Source of the DNA: JALOAT01 sp041677345
GTDB lineage: Bacteria; Pseudomonadota; Gammaproteobacteria; Thiohalomonadales; Thiohalomonadaceae
NCBI GenBank assembly: GCA_041677345.1
Contig: JBAYQE010000001.1
Span: forward strand, 1-64,000
Direction: 5' to 3'
DNA length: 64,000 bases
Shown: piece after piece, positions 1 to 9,089 of the stretch
How positions within the stretch are numbered: position 1 is the stretch's first letter
Layout of the letters: each line of letters starts with the position of its first letter
The notes under the pieces: model-generated
What the model saw: the letters and a program-made list of their open reading frames with translations, nothing else
What the model was told of the DNA's origin: nothing
The model's database searches: none
Position numbers and translations under genes: made by a program

Positions 1-176
1 GCACCGCGCGGGTGGCAACACGCCGCGGCACGGTAAACCCCACCCGGAGCAAGACCAAATAGGGGAACACAGGTGCGGCCCGCACCGTTCCCGGGTAGGT
101 CGCTCGAGGCGCACGGCGACGTGCGTCCCAGATGAATGGCTGTCCACGACAGAACCCGGCTTACAGGCCGACTCCC
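1..176 (+). ncRNA. rnpB: RNase P RNA, 3' part (5' end outside window)
   Basis: This is the catalytic RNA of ribonuclease P, which matures tRNA 5' ends. The stretch matches the 3' half of bacterial type A RNase P RNA as I remember it: the GGTAAACCCCACCCGGAGCA block near 33-52, AGACCAAATAGGGG after it, and the conserved 3' block GATGAATGGCTGTCCACGAC followed by AGAACCCGGCTTACAG near 131-166. The 5' end lies upstream of the window. The 3' end is set approximately by pairing of the last helix. A terminator-like hairpin follows, and the division cluster begins on the same strand. Confidence 0.95.
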
Positions 177-210
177 TCACTTCTTTCCTGTTCATGTCCT
201 GCATGAGCTT

Positions 211-259
211 CCCGCGCCAAGCAATTGATTCATTGAGTACATCTCTGGCGCGGGCTTTT
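211..259 (+). terminator. Probable intrinsic terminator of rnpB
   Basis: CCCGCGCCA at 211-219 pairs perfectly with TGGCGCGGG at 246-254, followed by CTTTTCC. The loop is long (26 nt) and the T tract short, so strength is uncertain. Its position just after the RNase P RNA and before the mraZ promoter fits an rnpB terminator. Confidence 0.6.
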
Positions 260-270
260 CCCGTGCCCGT

Positions 271-285
271 CCCACTCTGTCCCAC
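271..285 (-). promoter_or_regulatory. Inverted pair of MraZ-box-like motifs
   Basis: CCCAC occurs at 271-275 and 281-285, exactly 10 nt apart. Read on the minus strand this gives two TGGGA-type units with the same period as the operator at 371-395. It lies about 50 nt upstream of the mraZ -35 element. It may be an auxiliary operator in inverted orientation. That is inference from spacing and sequence only. Confidence 0.4.
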
Positions 286-331
286 TTTCGCTAAGTTACT
301 GTTGCCAAAGCATCATTTTCCCAGGCGCGCC

Positions 332-361
332 TTGACACCCCCGCTCCACGCTCCCTATAGT
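332..361 (+). promoter_or_regulatory. Sigma70 promoter of the dcw operon (Pmra)
   Basis: A consensus -35 TTGACA at 332-337 and a -10 TATAGT at 356-361 are separated by 18 nt. Transcription should start near 368, placing the MraZ operator in the first transcribed bases. It is the only strong promoter I see before ftsZ, and the downstream genes are nearly all overlapping, so it probably drives the whole cluster. Confidence 0.85.
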
Positions 362-370
362 GTGCCGAAG

Positions 371-395
371 TGGGGCAAAGTGGATCGAAGTGGGA
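371..395 (+). promoter_or_regulatory. MraZ operator (three TGG-type repeats, 10-nt period)
   Basis: TGGGG at 371, TGGAT at 381 and TGGGA at 391 recur every 10 nt, with near-identical CAAAG/CGAAG spacers. MraZ is known to bind TGGGN repeats separated by 5 nt upstream of its own gene. The site begins just after the predicted start point, consistent with autorepression. Confidence 0.85.
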
Positions 396-425
396 TGGAA
401 CCCACCATCCAGGGGGAAGTGGGCA

Positions 426-881
426 GTGTTCCGGGGAGTCAATGCGCTCAGTCTCGATGCGAAGGGCCGCATGGCGATGCCCGCGCGTTATCGCGAGCGT
501 CTGCTGGAGCGCTGCAATGGCCAGTTGGTCATCACCATCGACACCACCGATCGGGACCTGTGGATCTACCCGCTGCCCGAGTGGGAGGCCATTCAGGCCA
601 AGCTCAACGCCCTTCCTGCCTTCGACGCCACCGCCACCCGCCTGCGCCGCCTGCTCATGGGGTACGCCACCGACACCGAAATGGACGGCGCCGGCCGCCT
701 GCTGCTTGCGCCCATGCTGCGTGATTACGCCGGGCTGGATCACAAGGTGGTGCTGGTTGGGCAGGGCAAGAAATTCGAGTTATGGGACGAGGCGCTGTGG
801 AACTCGCGCCGCGACGCCTGGCTGGCGGAGGGTATCGAGGATGCCTCGCTCTCGGCCGAATTGCAGAACCTGGTCCTCTGA
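426..881 (+). CDS. mraZ: Transcriptional regulator MraZ
   Basis: MraZ is a ring-forming DNA-binding protein that represses the dcw operon. The 151-residue product has the two expected SpoVT/AbrB-like halves, marked by DAKGR (residues 11-15) and DGAGR (87-91). I chose the GTG at 426 because it gives the canonical N-terminus VFRGVNALSLD, with an AGGGGGAAG ribosome site just upstream. An in-frame ATG at 360 would add 22 residues unlike the family and would start upstream of the predicted transcript. The stop overlaps the rsmH start by 1 nt. Confidence 0.95.
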   Translation: MFRGVNALSLDAKGRMAMPARYRERLLERCNGQLVITIDTTDRDLWIYPLPEWEAIQAKLNALPAFDATATRLRRLLMGYATDTEMDGAGRLLLAPMLRDYAGLDHKVVLVGQGKKFELWDEALWNSRRDAWLAEGIEDASLSAELQNLVL

Positions 882-1819
882 TGAACGCCCTGGAACACAA
901 GCCGGTGCTGTTGGCGGAGGTGCTGACAGCCCTGCAAATCCGTGCCGACGGGATTTACCTGGACGGCACCTTCGGCCGTGGTGGCCACGCGGGTGCGATC
1001 CTGGCGCAGCTCGGCCCGCAAGGCCGTCTGCTTGCCACCGACAAGGACCCCGCGGCGGTGGCCGCGGCACGGCAGCGTTTCGGATCGGATCCGCGTTTTC
1101 AGATCGCGCGGGGGAGTTTTTCCATGTTGGGTAGCTTGGTGGCTGAACGCGGCTGGACCGGCAGGGTGGACGGCATCCTGCTGGACCTGGGCGTTTCCTC
1201 GCCCCAGCTCGACCAGGCGGAGCGCGGATTCAGCTTTCGCACCGCAGGCCCGCTCGACATGCGCATGGATCCCGACAGCGGCGAGAGCGTGGCCGACTGG
1301 CTTGCTCACGCGGATGAGGCGGACATCGCCCGCGTGCTGTTCGAATACGGTGAGGAGCGCCATGCGCGGCGCATCGCGCGCGCCATCGTGCAGCGTCGCG
1401 AGAGCGACCAGGGCCCGGTGCGCACCACGGGCGAACTCGTCGAACTCATCACCCGCGCCAGTCCTACCCGCGAACGTCACAAGGACCCGGCCACGCGCAG
1501 TTTCCAGGCGCTGCGCATCTTCATCAACCGCGAACTGGAGGACCTCGATGCCTTTCTGCCGCAGAGCGTGGACATGCTCGCCGCCGGCGGCCGGCTTGCG
1601 GTGATCAGTTTCCACTCCCTCGAAGACCGGCGCGTGAAGCGCTTCATCCGCGCCGAGCAGCGCGGCCCCGAGGTGCCGCGTCATCTCCCCGTGGCACCCG
1701 TGCACCATGCACGCCTGCTTTCCGTGGGCAAGGCTATCCGCGCCGATGAAGCGGAAATCAGCGCCAACCCACGTGCCCGCAGCGCCGTGTTGCGCGTGGC
1801 CGAGAGGACCTCGGCATGA
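881..1819 (+). CDS. rsmH: 16S rRNA (cytosine(1402)-N(4))-methyltransferase RsmH
   Basis: RsmH methylates N4 of C1402 in the 16S rRNA P-site region using SAM. The 312-residue protein shows the SAM-binding LDGTFGRGGH motif (27-36), LLDLGVSSPQLD, and the C-terminal NRELEDL and ISFHSLEDR motifs. Start is the ATG at 881, sharing the A of the mraZ TGA. Family length and the second position in the dcw cluster agree. Confidence 0.97.
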   Translation: MNALEHKPVLLAEVLTALQIRADGIYLDGTFGRGGHAGAILAQLGPQGRLLATDKDPAAVAAARQRFGSDPRFQIARGSFSMLGSLVAERGWTGRVDGILLDLGVSSPQLDQAERGFSFRTAGPLDMRMDPDSGESVADWLAHADEADIARVLFEYGEERHARRIARAIVQRRESDQGPVRTTGELVELITRASPTRERHKDPATRSFQALRIFINRELEDLDAFLPQSVDMLAAGGRLAVISFHSLEDRRVKRFIRAEQRGPEVPRHLPVAPVHHARLLSVGKAIRADEAEISANPRARSAVLRVAERTSA

Positions 1820-2079
1820 TGCGGCTGCTCGTACTGGCACTCGGACTCGCCTGCTTCGGCTCCGCCCTGGGTGTGGTGTATGCCAGCCATGAGTCCCGCA
1901 AACTGTTCATCGAGTTGCAGGCCCTGCAGGAGATCCGCGACGAACTGGACGTGGAATGGGGCCGCATGCAGCTGGAGCAGAGCACCTGGGCCACTCACGG
2001 GCGTATCGAGGCGACTGCACGCGACAAGCTGTCCATGCGCCTGCCCGCGCCCGACAGCGTGCGGGTGGTGCGGCCATGA
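1816..2079 (+). CDS. ftsL: Cell division protein FtsL
   Basis: FtsL is a bitopic inner-membrane divisome protein that joins FtsB and FtsQ and activates FtsWI. The 87-residue product has a hydrophobic segment at about 3-22, followed by a charged heptad-like region (ELQALQEIRDELDVEW). Sequence conservation in this family is low, so the call rests on topology, size and position between rsmH and ftsI. It overlaps both neighbours by 4 nt (ATGA). Confidence 0.9.
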   Translation: MMRLLVLALGLACFGSALGVVYASHESRKLFIELQALQEIRDELDVEWGRMQLEQSTWATHGRIEATARDKLSMRLPAPDSVRVVRP

Positions 2080-3788
2080 GCCGGCGCGAATCCAGCGCCG
2101 TGCAGCCGGCGCGCCTCGCCTTCGTGGTGGGTGCCTTCGGCCTCGCCAGCGTGGCCCTGCTGTGGCGGGCCGTAGACCTGCACGTGTTCAATCGCGACTT
2201 CCTGCAGCAGCAGGGTGATGCGCGCGCCCTGCGCGTGGTGCCGGTGCCCGCCCACCGCGGCATGATCACCGATCGCCAGGGCGAACCGCTGGCCATCAGC
2301 ACGCCGGTGGAATCGGTGTGGGCCAATCCCCAGGTGCTGGCGGAACACCGCGGGCGCATCAAGCCGCTGGCGAAGGTGCTGGGGATGGAACACACGCAGC
2401 TGGAGCGGCTCGTCGCCCAACGCAAGCAGCGCGAGTTCGTGTACCTGCAGCGCCACGTGACACCTGAAGTGGCGCAGAAGGTGCTGGCACTCGATGTCCC
2501 CGGTGTGTCGCTGCAGCGCGAATATCGCCGCTATTACCCCACCGGCGAGGTCACCGGCCATGTGCTCGGTTTCACCGACGTGGACGACCACGGCATCGAG
2601 GGCATCGAGCTGATGTACGACGAACAGCTGCGGGGCATCCCCGGCAGCAAGCGCGTCATCAGGGACCGCCTCGGCCGTATCGTGGAAAACGTGGCCAGCA
2701 TCAGCGAGCCGCGCCCGGGTCGCGACCTGCGCATCAGCGTGGACCGCCGCATCCAGTATCTCGCCTATCGCGAACTCAAGGCCGCGGTGCTCCACCACCG
2801 TGCCCGCGGCGGTTCCGCCGTGGTGTTGGACGCGCGTACCGGCGAAGTGCTCGCCATGGTGAACCAGCCGGCCTACAACCCCAACAACCTACGCGATCGC
2901 GCCAGTGCCCGCGCACGCAATCGTGCCATCACGGACGTGTTCGAGCCTGGGTCCACGGTGAAGCCGTTCACGGTGGCCGCGGCCCTGGAGAGCGGCAAGT
3001 TTCACCCCGACACGGTGGTGGATACCGGTCCGGGCTTCTTGCGGGTGGGCAACAGCACGGTGCGCGATCACCATGCCCTCGGCGCCATCTCCGTGACCAC
3101 GCTGTTGCAGAAATCCAGCAACGTGGGTTCCACCCTGCTGGCGCTGGCACTGCCGCCTACGGCAGTGCGCGACGTCATGCAGCGGGTGGGGTTCGGGGCC
3201 ACCACCGGCAGCGGCTTTCCCGGCGAGGCCAGCGGCGTGCTGGCCTCTGGCCGTTTCGGCGAGGTGCAGCGCGCCACACTTTCCTACGGCTATGGGCTGT
3301 CGGTCACGCCCCTGCAGCTGGCCCAGGCGTATACCGTGCTCGCCTCCAACGGCCATCTGCGCCCGGTGAGTTTTCTCGCGCGCACCGAACCGGTAGAGGG
3401 TATCCCCGCCATCGCCGGGAGCACGGCTGCGCAAGTGCGAAACATGCTGGAAACGGTCACCACCCAAGGCGGTACGGGTATGCGTGCCCATGTGCCGGGC
3501 TACCGCGTCGCGGGCAAGACCGGTACGTCACGCAAGGCCGAAGCGGGCGGCTACAGCAAGGACCGCTATGTGGCGGTATTCGCGGGTATCGCCCCGGCCA
3601 CCCGCCCACGCCTTGCCATGGTGGTGATGCTCGACGAGCCCTCTGCCTCCGAGTACTACGGCGGCGAAGTGGCCGCACCGGTGTTCGGTGCCGTGATGGC
3701 GGGCGCCATGCGTCTGCTCGATATCCCGCCCGACGATCTCCCACCGTCACAGCCGGCGCACGTGGCCGATGCAGGAGGCTTCCTGTGA
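2076..3788 (+). CDS. ftsI: Peptidoglycan D,D-transpeptidase FtsI (PBP3)
   Basis: This is the septal class B penicillin-binding protein that cross-links peptidoglycan at midcell with FtsW. The 570-residue product has an N-terminal membrane anchor (about 14-32), a pedestal domain, and the transpeptidase motifs SXXK (S293-T-V-K296), SXN (S347-S-N349) and KTG (481-483). Start is the ATG at 2076 overlapping ftsL by 4 nt. Longer in-frame starts would run back through ftsL. The C-terminal YYGGEVAAPVF block is typical of the family. Confidence 0.97.
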   Translation: MSRRESSAVQPARLAFVVGAFGLASVALLWRAVDLHVFNRDFLQQQGDARALRVVPVPAHRGMITDRQGEPLAISTPVESVWANPQVLAEHRGRIKPLAKVLGMEHTQLERLVAQRKQREFVYLQRHVTPEVAQKVLALDVPGVSLQREYRRYYPTGEVTGHVLGFTDVDDHGIEGIELMYDEQLRGIPGSKRVIRDRLGRIVENVASISEPRPGRDLRISVDRRIQYLAYRELKAAVLHHRARGGSAVVLDARTGEVLAMVNQPAYNPNNLRDRASARARNRAITDVFEPGSTVKPFTVAAALESGKFHPDTVVDTGPGFLRVGNSTVRDHHALGAISVTTLLQKSSNVGSTLLALALPPTAVRDVMQRVGFGATTGSGFPGEASGVLASGRFGEVQRATLSYGYGLSVTPLQLAQAYTVLASNGHLRPVSFLARTEPVEGIPAIAGSTAAQVRNMLETVTTQGGTGMRAHVPGYRVAGKTGTSRKAEAGGYSKDRYVAVFAGIAPATRPRLAMVVMLDEPSASEYYGGEVAAPVFGAVMAGAMRLLDIPPDDLPPSQPAHVADAGGFL

Positions 3789-5281
3789 GCGCAAGCCTGC
3801 GTAAGCTGCTGGACGGTTTTCTGGATGTGCCCGACAGTGTCGAGTGCAGCGTCGATGGCATCACCATGGACAGCCGCAAGGTGACGCCCGGTACCCTGTT
3901 CCTTGCCTGTGCCGGCATGCGCAGCCATGGTGCCCACTTCATCGAAGACGCCGTGCGTCGCGGTGCACGCGTCGTGTTGGTGGAGGCCGGAGGCGGCGTG
4001 CATACCGAAGCCGTCGACCTCCACGACCGTGCCATTCCCGTGCTGGGGGTGCCCGATCTGCGCCAGCGCGCCGGGATCCTCGCCGCGCGTTTCTACGGTG
4101 AGCCCTCGATGCATGTGCCCGTGGTGGGCGTGACCGGCACCAATGGCAAGACCTCGGTGAGCCAGTTCATCGCCCACGCGCTGGCGGTGGATGCGCCTGC
4201 GGGCGTCATCGGTACGCTGGGCAGCGGCCTGGTGGCGCAACTGGAGAGCACCGGCCACACCACCCCCGACGCCGTGCGCGTGCAGGCCACGCTGGCGGAT
4301 CTGCTGGCCGCTGGCGCCCGCGCCGTGGCCATGGAGGTGTCCTCCCACGGCCTCCACCAGGGGCGTGTGAACGGTGTGCACTTCGAGGTGGCGGTATTCA
4401 CCAACCTCACCCATGAACACCTCGACTACCACGGTGACATGGCTTCCTATGCCGCGGCCAAGCGCCTGCTGTTCGGCATGTCCGGCCTCAGGGCCGCGGC
4501 GCTCAACCTGGACGACCCCACGGGACGCCAGTGGCATGGCGAGCTGCGTCAGAACCTGCATGTGCTGGGCTACGGGCTGGATGCGGCGGCCGCTCCCGAG
4601 GTGCTCGGCCGCGACCTGGTGCTCGGTCCGCAGGGCATTGCCTTCGAGGCCGTGACGCCCGCCGGCACGGCGCACATCGAGAGCGCACTCATGGGCCGTT
4701 TCAACGCCGGCAACCTGCTGGGGGCGCTGTCCGCGCTGATCCTGCTCGGCATGCCCGTGGCCACCGCCGCCGAGCGCCTTTCGCGCCTGCGCGCGGTGCC
4801 CGGGCGTATGGAGCGCTTCGGCGGCGGCGCAGGACGCCCCACCGCCATCGTGGATTACGCCCACACCCCGGATGCGCTGGAGAAGGTGCTCGAGGCGGCC
4901 CGTGCCCACACCCGCGGCCGGCTGGTGTGCGTGTTCGGCTGCGGCGGCGACCGCGACCGGGGCAAGCGGCCCGTCATGGGCGAAGTTGCCGAACGCCTCG
5001 CAGACCAGGTCGTGCTCACCGACGACAATCCACGCTCCGAAAATCCGGAATTCATCGTGGAAGAGATCAAGCACGGCATGAGCCGGCCCGAACAGGCCCT
5101 CGTGATCCGTGACCGTGCCCGTGCCATCGGCACCGCGCTGGCGGAAGCCGGCGCGGACGACGTCGTGCTCGTGGCCGGCAAGGGGCACGAAACCGAACAA
5201 CAGATCGGCGATCGCAAGCTTTCCTTCAGCGATCGCGTGGAAGTGAGCCGTTTCTTCGGCGAGGAGGTGCTGCATGGCTGA
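3785..5281 (+). CDS. murE: UDP-MurNAc-Ala-Glu:meso-diaminopimelate ligase MurE
   Basis: MurE adds the third stem residue to the cytoplasmic UDP-MurNAc precursor using ATP. The 498-residue protein has the P-loop TGTNGKTS (117-124). It also has DDNPR (413-417), the signature of meso-diaminopimelate rather than lysine specificity. The start is a GTG at 3785, overlapping the ftsI stop by 4 nt. The C-terminus overlaps murF by 8 nt. Confidence 0.97.
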   Translation: MSASLRKLLDGFLDVPDSVECSVDGITMDSRKVTPGTLFLACAGMRSHGAHFIEDAVRRGARVVLVEAGGGVHTEAVDLHDRAIPVLGVPDLRQRAGILAARFYGEPSMHVPVVGVTGTNGKTSVSQFIAHALAVDAPAGVIGTLGSGLVAQLESTGHTTPDAVRVQATLADLLAAGARAVAMEVSSHGLHQGRVNGVHFEVAVFTNLTHEHLDYHGDMASYAAAKRLLFGMSGLRAAALNLDDPTGRQWHGELRQNLHVLGYGLDAAAAPEVLGRDLVLGPQGIAFEAVTPAGTAHIESALMGRFNAGNLLGALSALILLGMPVATAAERLSRLRAVPGRMERFGGGAGRPTAIVDYAHTPDALEKVLEAARAHTRGRLVCVFGCGGDRDRGKRPVMGEVAERLADQVVLTDDNPRSENPEFIVEEIKHGMSRPEQALVIRDRARAIGTALAEAGADDVVLVAGKGHETEQQIGDRKLSFSDRVEVSRFFGEEVLHG

Positions 5282-6632
5282 GGGGATCCGCAGCACCCTG
5301 GCGCAGGCGTCGGCCTGGTTGCGCGCCGACTGGGTGGGACGCGACCGCGGTTTCGAAGGCGTGTCCAGCGACTCGCGGCAGATCGCCCCGGGCAATCTGT
5401 TCGTCGCCATCCAGGGTGAGCGTCACGACGGCCACGACCACGTGCTGGAGGCCGCCCGGTGCGGCGCAGCCGCGGCTATGGTGATGCGCCGCGTGCACGT
5501 GGCCATTCCCCAGCTCATCGTGCCCGACACGCGCATCGCGTTCGCGCAACTGGCGAGTGCATGGCGCACCGTGCTGGGCACGCCGCTGGTGGCGCTCACC
5601 GGCAGCAACGGCAAGACCACCACCAAGGAGATGATCGCCGCCATCCTCGGCCTCGCCGGCCCGGTGCTGGCGACGCGCGGCAACCTGAACAACGACCTGG
5701 GGGTGCCGCTCACGCTGTTGCGCCTGGCGCCGAAGCACCGTTTCGCCGTCATCGAGATGGGCGCCAACCATCCGGGCGAAATCGCCTATCTCACCGCCAT
5801 TGCGCGGCCCGACGTGGCGCTGCTCAACAACGCAGGGCCTGCACACCTGGAGGGTTTCGGCAGCGTGGAAGGCGTGGCGCGCGCCAAGGCGGAGATCTTC
5901 GACGGTCTGCGCGAGGGCGGCATCGCCGTGGTGAATGGCGACTCGGAATTCGCGCTCATGTGGCGCCTGCGTGCGGCGCCCCATCGCGTCGTCGCCTTCG
6001 GGCTCGAAGCGGAGGATGCGGACGTGTCCGCCGCGTGGGAGGCGCAGGGCGAGGGCAGCGTGCTGCACGTGCGCCATGCCCGTGGCGAATTCGATGCGAA
6101 ACTGGCGCTGCCCGGCAGGCACAACATCTTGAATGCACTCGCGGCCACCGCGGCGAGCCTGGCCCTGGGCGCAACGCCGTCCATGGTGCAGGCGGGCCTC
6201 GCCGCCATGCGCCCGGTGCACGGACGCCTGGAGCAGCGCCGCGGCCGGGGCCGCGCGCTCGTCATCGACGACACCTATAACGCCAATCCCGCTTCGCTGC
6301 GCGCCGGCATGGAAGTGCTTGCCGCGAGCCATGGGCGCCGCCTGCTGGTGCTGGGCGACATGGGCGAACTGGGGGAGACGGGCGCTGCACTGCACGCGGA
6401 GGCGGGCAGGACGGCGCGGGAATTGGGGCTGGACGGTCTTTTCGCGACCGGCGAGCTTTCGCGCCACGCCGTAACGGCCTTTGGTGCGGGCGCGCAGCAC
6501 TTTCCCGACCAGGCCAGCCTCATCGCCGCGCTGCAGTCGGTATTGGGGCCGGACGTGACCCTTCTCGTAAAGGGATCGCGCAGCCGCCACATGGAAAACG
6601 TGGTCGCCGCGCTGGCCGCTAACGAGGTCTAG
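5274..6632 (+). CDS. murF: UDP-MurNAc-tripeptide:D-Ala-D-Ala ligase MurF
   Basis: MurF adds the D-Ala-D-Ala dipeptide made by Ddl to complete the pentapeptide precursor. The 452-residue product shows the Mur ligase P-loop TGSNGKTTTK (109-118), the ATP-site block GNLNNDLGVPLT and the C-terminal DDTYNANPAS motif. Its start lies inside the murE end (8-nt overlap), so coupling is likely. Seven nt separate it from mraY. Confidence 0.97.
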   Translation: MAEGIRSTLAQASAWLRADWVGRDRGFEGVSSDSRQIAPGNLFVAIQGERHDGHDHVLEAARCGAAAAMVMRRVHVAIPQLIVPDTRIAFAQLASAWRTVLGTPLVALTGSNGKTTTKEMIAAILGLAGPVLATRGNLNNDLGVPLTLLRLAPKHRFAVIEMGANHPGEIAYLTAIARPDVALLNNAGPAHLEGFGSVEGVARAKAEIFDGLREGGIAVVNGDSEFALMWRLRAAPHRVVAFGLEAEDADVSAAWEAQGEGSVLHVRHARGEFDAKLALPGRHNILNALAATAASLALGATPSMVQAGLAAMRPVHGRLEQRRGRGRALVIDDTYNANPASLRAGMEVLAASHGRRLLVLGDMGELGETGAALHAEAGRTARELGLDGLFATGELSRHAVTAFGAGAQHFPDQASLIAALQSVLGPDVTLLVKGSRSRHMENVVAALAANEV

Positions 6633-6639
6633 AAAACCG

Positions 6640-7722
6640 ATGCTGTATCACCTCAGCGAATATCTGGCGCAGTACTACTCGGGCTTCAACGTCTTCCAGT
6701 ACCTGACCCTGCGCGCCATCCTGGGCGTGCTCACCGCCCTCTTGCTGTCGCTCTGGTTCGGGCCTTTGCTGATCCGCAAACTCACCTTTCACCAGATCGG
6801 CCAGTTCGTGCGCGACGACGGCCCGCAGAGCCATCTTTCCAAGGCCGGCACGCCCACCATGGGCGGGGCATTGATCCTGTTCGCCGTGGCCGCGGGTACG
6901 CTGCTGTGGGCGGATCTCGGCAACCGCTACGTATGGGTGGTGCTGGTGGTCACGCTACTGTTTGGTGCCATCGGCTGGGTGGACGACTACCGCAAGATCA
7001 TCAAGAAGCAGTCCACCGGCCTGCGCGCCAAGGAAAAATACTTTCTGCAATCGCTGTTCGGCCTGGGTGCGGCACTGGTGCTGTTCGTGACCGCCACCAC
7101 AGCGGCGGAGACCCAACTCATCGTGCCGTTCTTCAAGAACGTCTCCATTCCCCTCGGCGTGGGCTTCGTGCTGCTCGCCTATCTCGTCATCGTGGGCACC
7201 AGCAACGCCGTGAACCTCACCGACGGCCTGGACGGGCTCGCCATCATGCCCACGGTCATGGTGGCCGGTGCGCTCGGCGTGTTCGCCTACGTGACCGGCA
7301 ATGTGAATTTCGCGGGTTACCTGGGCATCCCGTACGTGGCCGGCGCCGGTGAGATGCTGATCATCTGCAGCGCCCTGGTGGGCGCGGGGCTTGGTTTCCT
7401 GTGGTTCAACGCCTATCCGGCGCAGGTGTTCATGGGCGACGTGGGGGCACTGGCGCTCGGCGCCGCACTCGGCACCATCGCCGTGGTGGTGCGCCAGGAA
7501 CTGGTGCTGTTCATCATGGGCGGCGTGTTCGTGATGGAGACCGTCTCGGTGATCCTGCAGGTGGGGTCTTACAAGCTCACCGGGCGGCGCATCTTCCGCA
7601 TGGCGCCGCTGCACCATCACTTCGAACTGAAGGGGTGGCCGGAACCGCGCGTGATCGTGCGTTTCTGGATCATCACCGTCGTGCTCGTACTCATTGGTCT
7701 GGCCACCTTGAAGGTCCGCTGA
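6640..7722 (+). CDS. mraY: Phospho-MurNAc-pentapeptide translocase MraY
   Basis: MraY transfers phospho-MurNAc-pentapeptide to undecaprenyl phosphate, forming lipid I in the inner membrane. The 360-residue polytopic protein has the family length and motifs: DDGPQSHLSKAGTPTMGG, GWVDDYRKI with the catalytic Asp pair, NAVNLTDGLDGLA, NAYPAQVFMGDVG and the histidine-rich APLHHHFE loop. Its stop overlaps the murD start by 1 nt. Confidence 0.98.
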   Translation: MLYHLSEYLAQYYSGFNVFQYLTLRAILGVLTALLLSLWFGPLLIRKLTFHQIGQFVRDDGPQSHLSKAGTPTMGGALILFAVAAGTLLWADLGNRYVWVVLVVTLLFGAIGWVDDYRKIIKKQSTGLRAKEKYFLQSLFGLGAALVLFVTATTAAETQLIVPFFKNVSIPLGVGFVLLAYLVIVGTSNAVNLTDGLDGLAIMPTVMVAGALGVFAYVTGNVNFAGYLGIPYVAGAGEMLIICSALVGAGLGFLWFNAYPAQVFMGDVGALALGAALGTIAVVVRQELVLFIMGGVFVMETVSVILQVGSYKLTGRRIFRMAPLHHHFELKGWPEPRVIVRFWIITVVLVLIGLATLKVR

Positions 7723-9089
7723 TGACGACCGCCGCCGCCCTCAAGCTTCCTTCCACCGGCCGGGCCCCCCTGCTGGTGGCCGGTCTCGGCAACACCGGGC
7801 TGTCGGTCGTGCGCTTCCTCGCGCGCCGCGGCATCGCCTTCACGGTGGCCGACTCGCGCGAGGCGCCGCCGGGTCTGGACGTGCTGCGCCGCGAGTTGCC
7901 GGATGTGGAGGTGAAGCTGGGTGCCTTCGGAGCCGACGCGTTTGCACGTGCGGGCACCATCGTGCTGAGTCCCGGCATCGCCACCGATATCCCTGCGGTG
8001 CAAGCGGCGCGCGCCGCCGGCGTGCCCGTCATCGGCGACATCGAACTGTTCGCGCAGGCGGCCGACGCGCCGGTGGTGGCCATCACCGGCTCCAACGGCA
8101 AGAGCACCACCACCACGTTGGTGGCTGAGATGGCGAAGCGCGCGGGTAAGGACGTGCGCGTGGGCGGCAATCTCGGCACGCCCGCGCTCGATCTGCTGGA
8201 AGACGGGCGACCCGATCTCTACGTCCTGGAACTGTCCAGCTTCCAGTTGGAGACCACCTTCACGCTGGACTGTGCCGCGGCCGTGGTGCTCAACCTCAGC
8301 GACGATCACCTGGATCGCCATCACAGCCTGCTGGAGTACGCCGCCGTGAAGCAGCGCATCTTCCATGGCAACGGCGTAATGGTGGTGAACGCCGAGGATG
8401 CCTTCAGCGCGGCGATGGCGGATGGGCGCCGTTGGGTGGTGCGGTTTTCGCTGCTGGCACCGCGCCAGGCGCAGGATTTCGGCCTTCGCACTCTGCATGG
8501 CCGCGAGTACATCGTGCACGGGGAGCAGGCACTGATGCCTTGCGACGACGTGCGCATCCCCGGGCGGCACAACCTCGCCAATGCGCTGGCTGCACTCGCC
8601 CTGGGCGAGGCGGTGGGTCTGCCCATGGCTGCCATGTTGGCCACCTTGCGCGATTTCCCCGGCCTCAGCCATCGCTGTGAATTCATCGCCGAGGTTGACG
8701 GCGTGCGCTACTACAACGATTCCAAGGGCACCAATGTGGGCTCCACGCTTGCAGCCCTGGCGGGCATGCCGGGCGCGAAGGTAGTCCTCATCGCCGGCGG
8801 CGAGGGCAAGGGCCAGGACTTCAAGCCACTGGCTCACGCGGTGGCGGTGCGTGGCCGCGCCGTGGTGCTCATCGGTCGTGATGCCGGCATCATCGCACAG
8901 GCCCTCGCCGACGCCGCACCCCTGCACCATGCCGCCAGCATGGAAGACGCGGTGAGACTGGCCCGGCAGCATGCACGTGCCGGCGATGCGGTGCTGCTGT
9001 CGCCTGCCTGCGCGAGTTTCGACATGTTCCGCAACTACGAGCATCGTGGTGACGTATTCACCGCCGCGGTGCGAGGGCTTGCCCCTTGA
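7722..9089 (+). CDS. murD: UDP-N-acetylmuramoylalanine:D-glutamate ligase MurD
   Basis: MurD adds D-glutamate to UDP-MurNAc-L-Ala. The 455-residue product starts at the ATG at 7722, within the TGATG overlap with mraY. It contains an N-terminal Rossmann-like nucleotide site (GLGNTGLSV), the P-loop TGSNGKSTTT (122-131) and the C-terminal YYNDSKGTN motif. Translation further upstream in this frame only reads through mraY. Confidence 0.97.
   Translation: MTTAAALKLPSTGRAPLLVAGLGNTGLSVVRFLARRGIAFTVADSREAPPGLDVLRRELPDVEVKLGAFGADAFARAGTIVLSPGIATDIPAVQAARAAGVPVIGDIELFAQAADAPVVAITGSNGKSTTTTLVAEMAKRAGKDVRVGGNLGTPALDLLEDGRPDLYVLELSSFQLETTFTLDCAAAVVLNLSDDHLDRHHSLLEYAAVKQRIFHGNGVMVVNAEDAFSAAMADGRRWVVRFSLLAPRQAQDFGLRTLHGREYIVHGEQALMPCDDVRIPGRHNLANALAALALGEAVGLPMAAMLATLRDFPGLSHRCEFIAEVDGVRYYNDSKGTNVGSTLAALAGMPGAKVVLIAGGEGKGQDFKPLAHAVAVRGRAVVLIGRDAGIIAQALADAAPLHHAASMEDAVRLARQHARAGDAVLLSPACASFDMFRNYEHRGDVFTAAVRGLAP

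Noticed and set aside
3656..5410. A 584-codon minus-strand frame opposite murE
   Set aside because: Shadow of murE with no motif. The plus-strand product has all MurE signatures.
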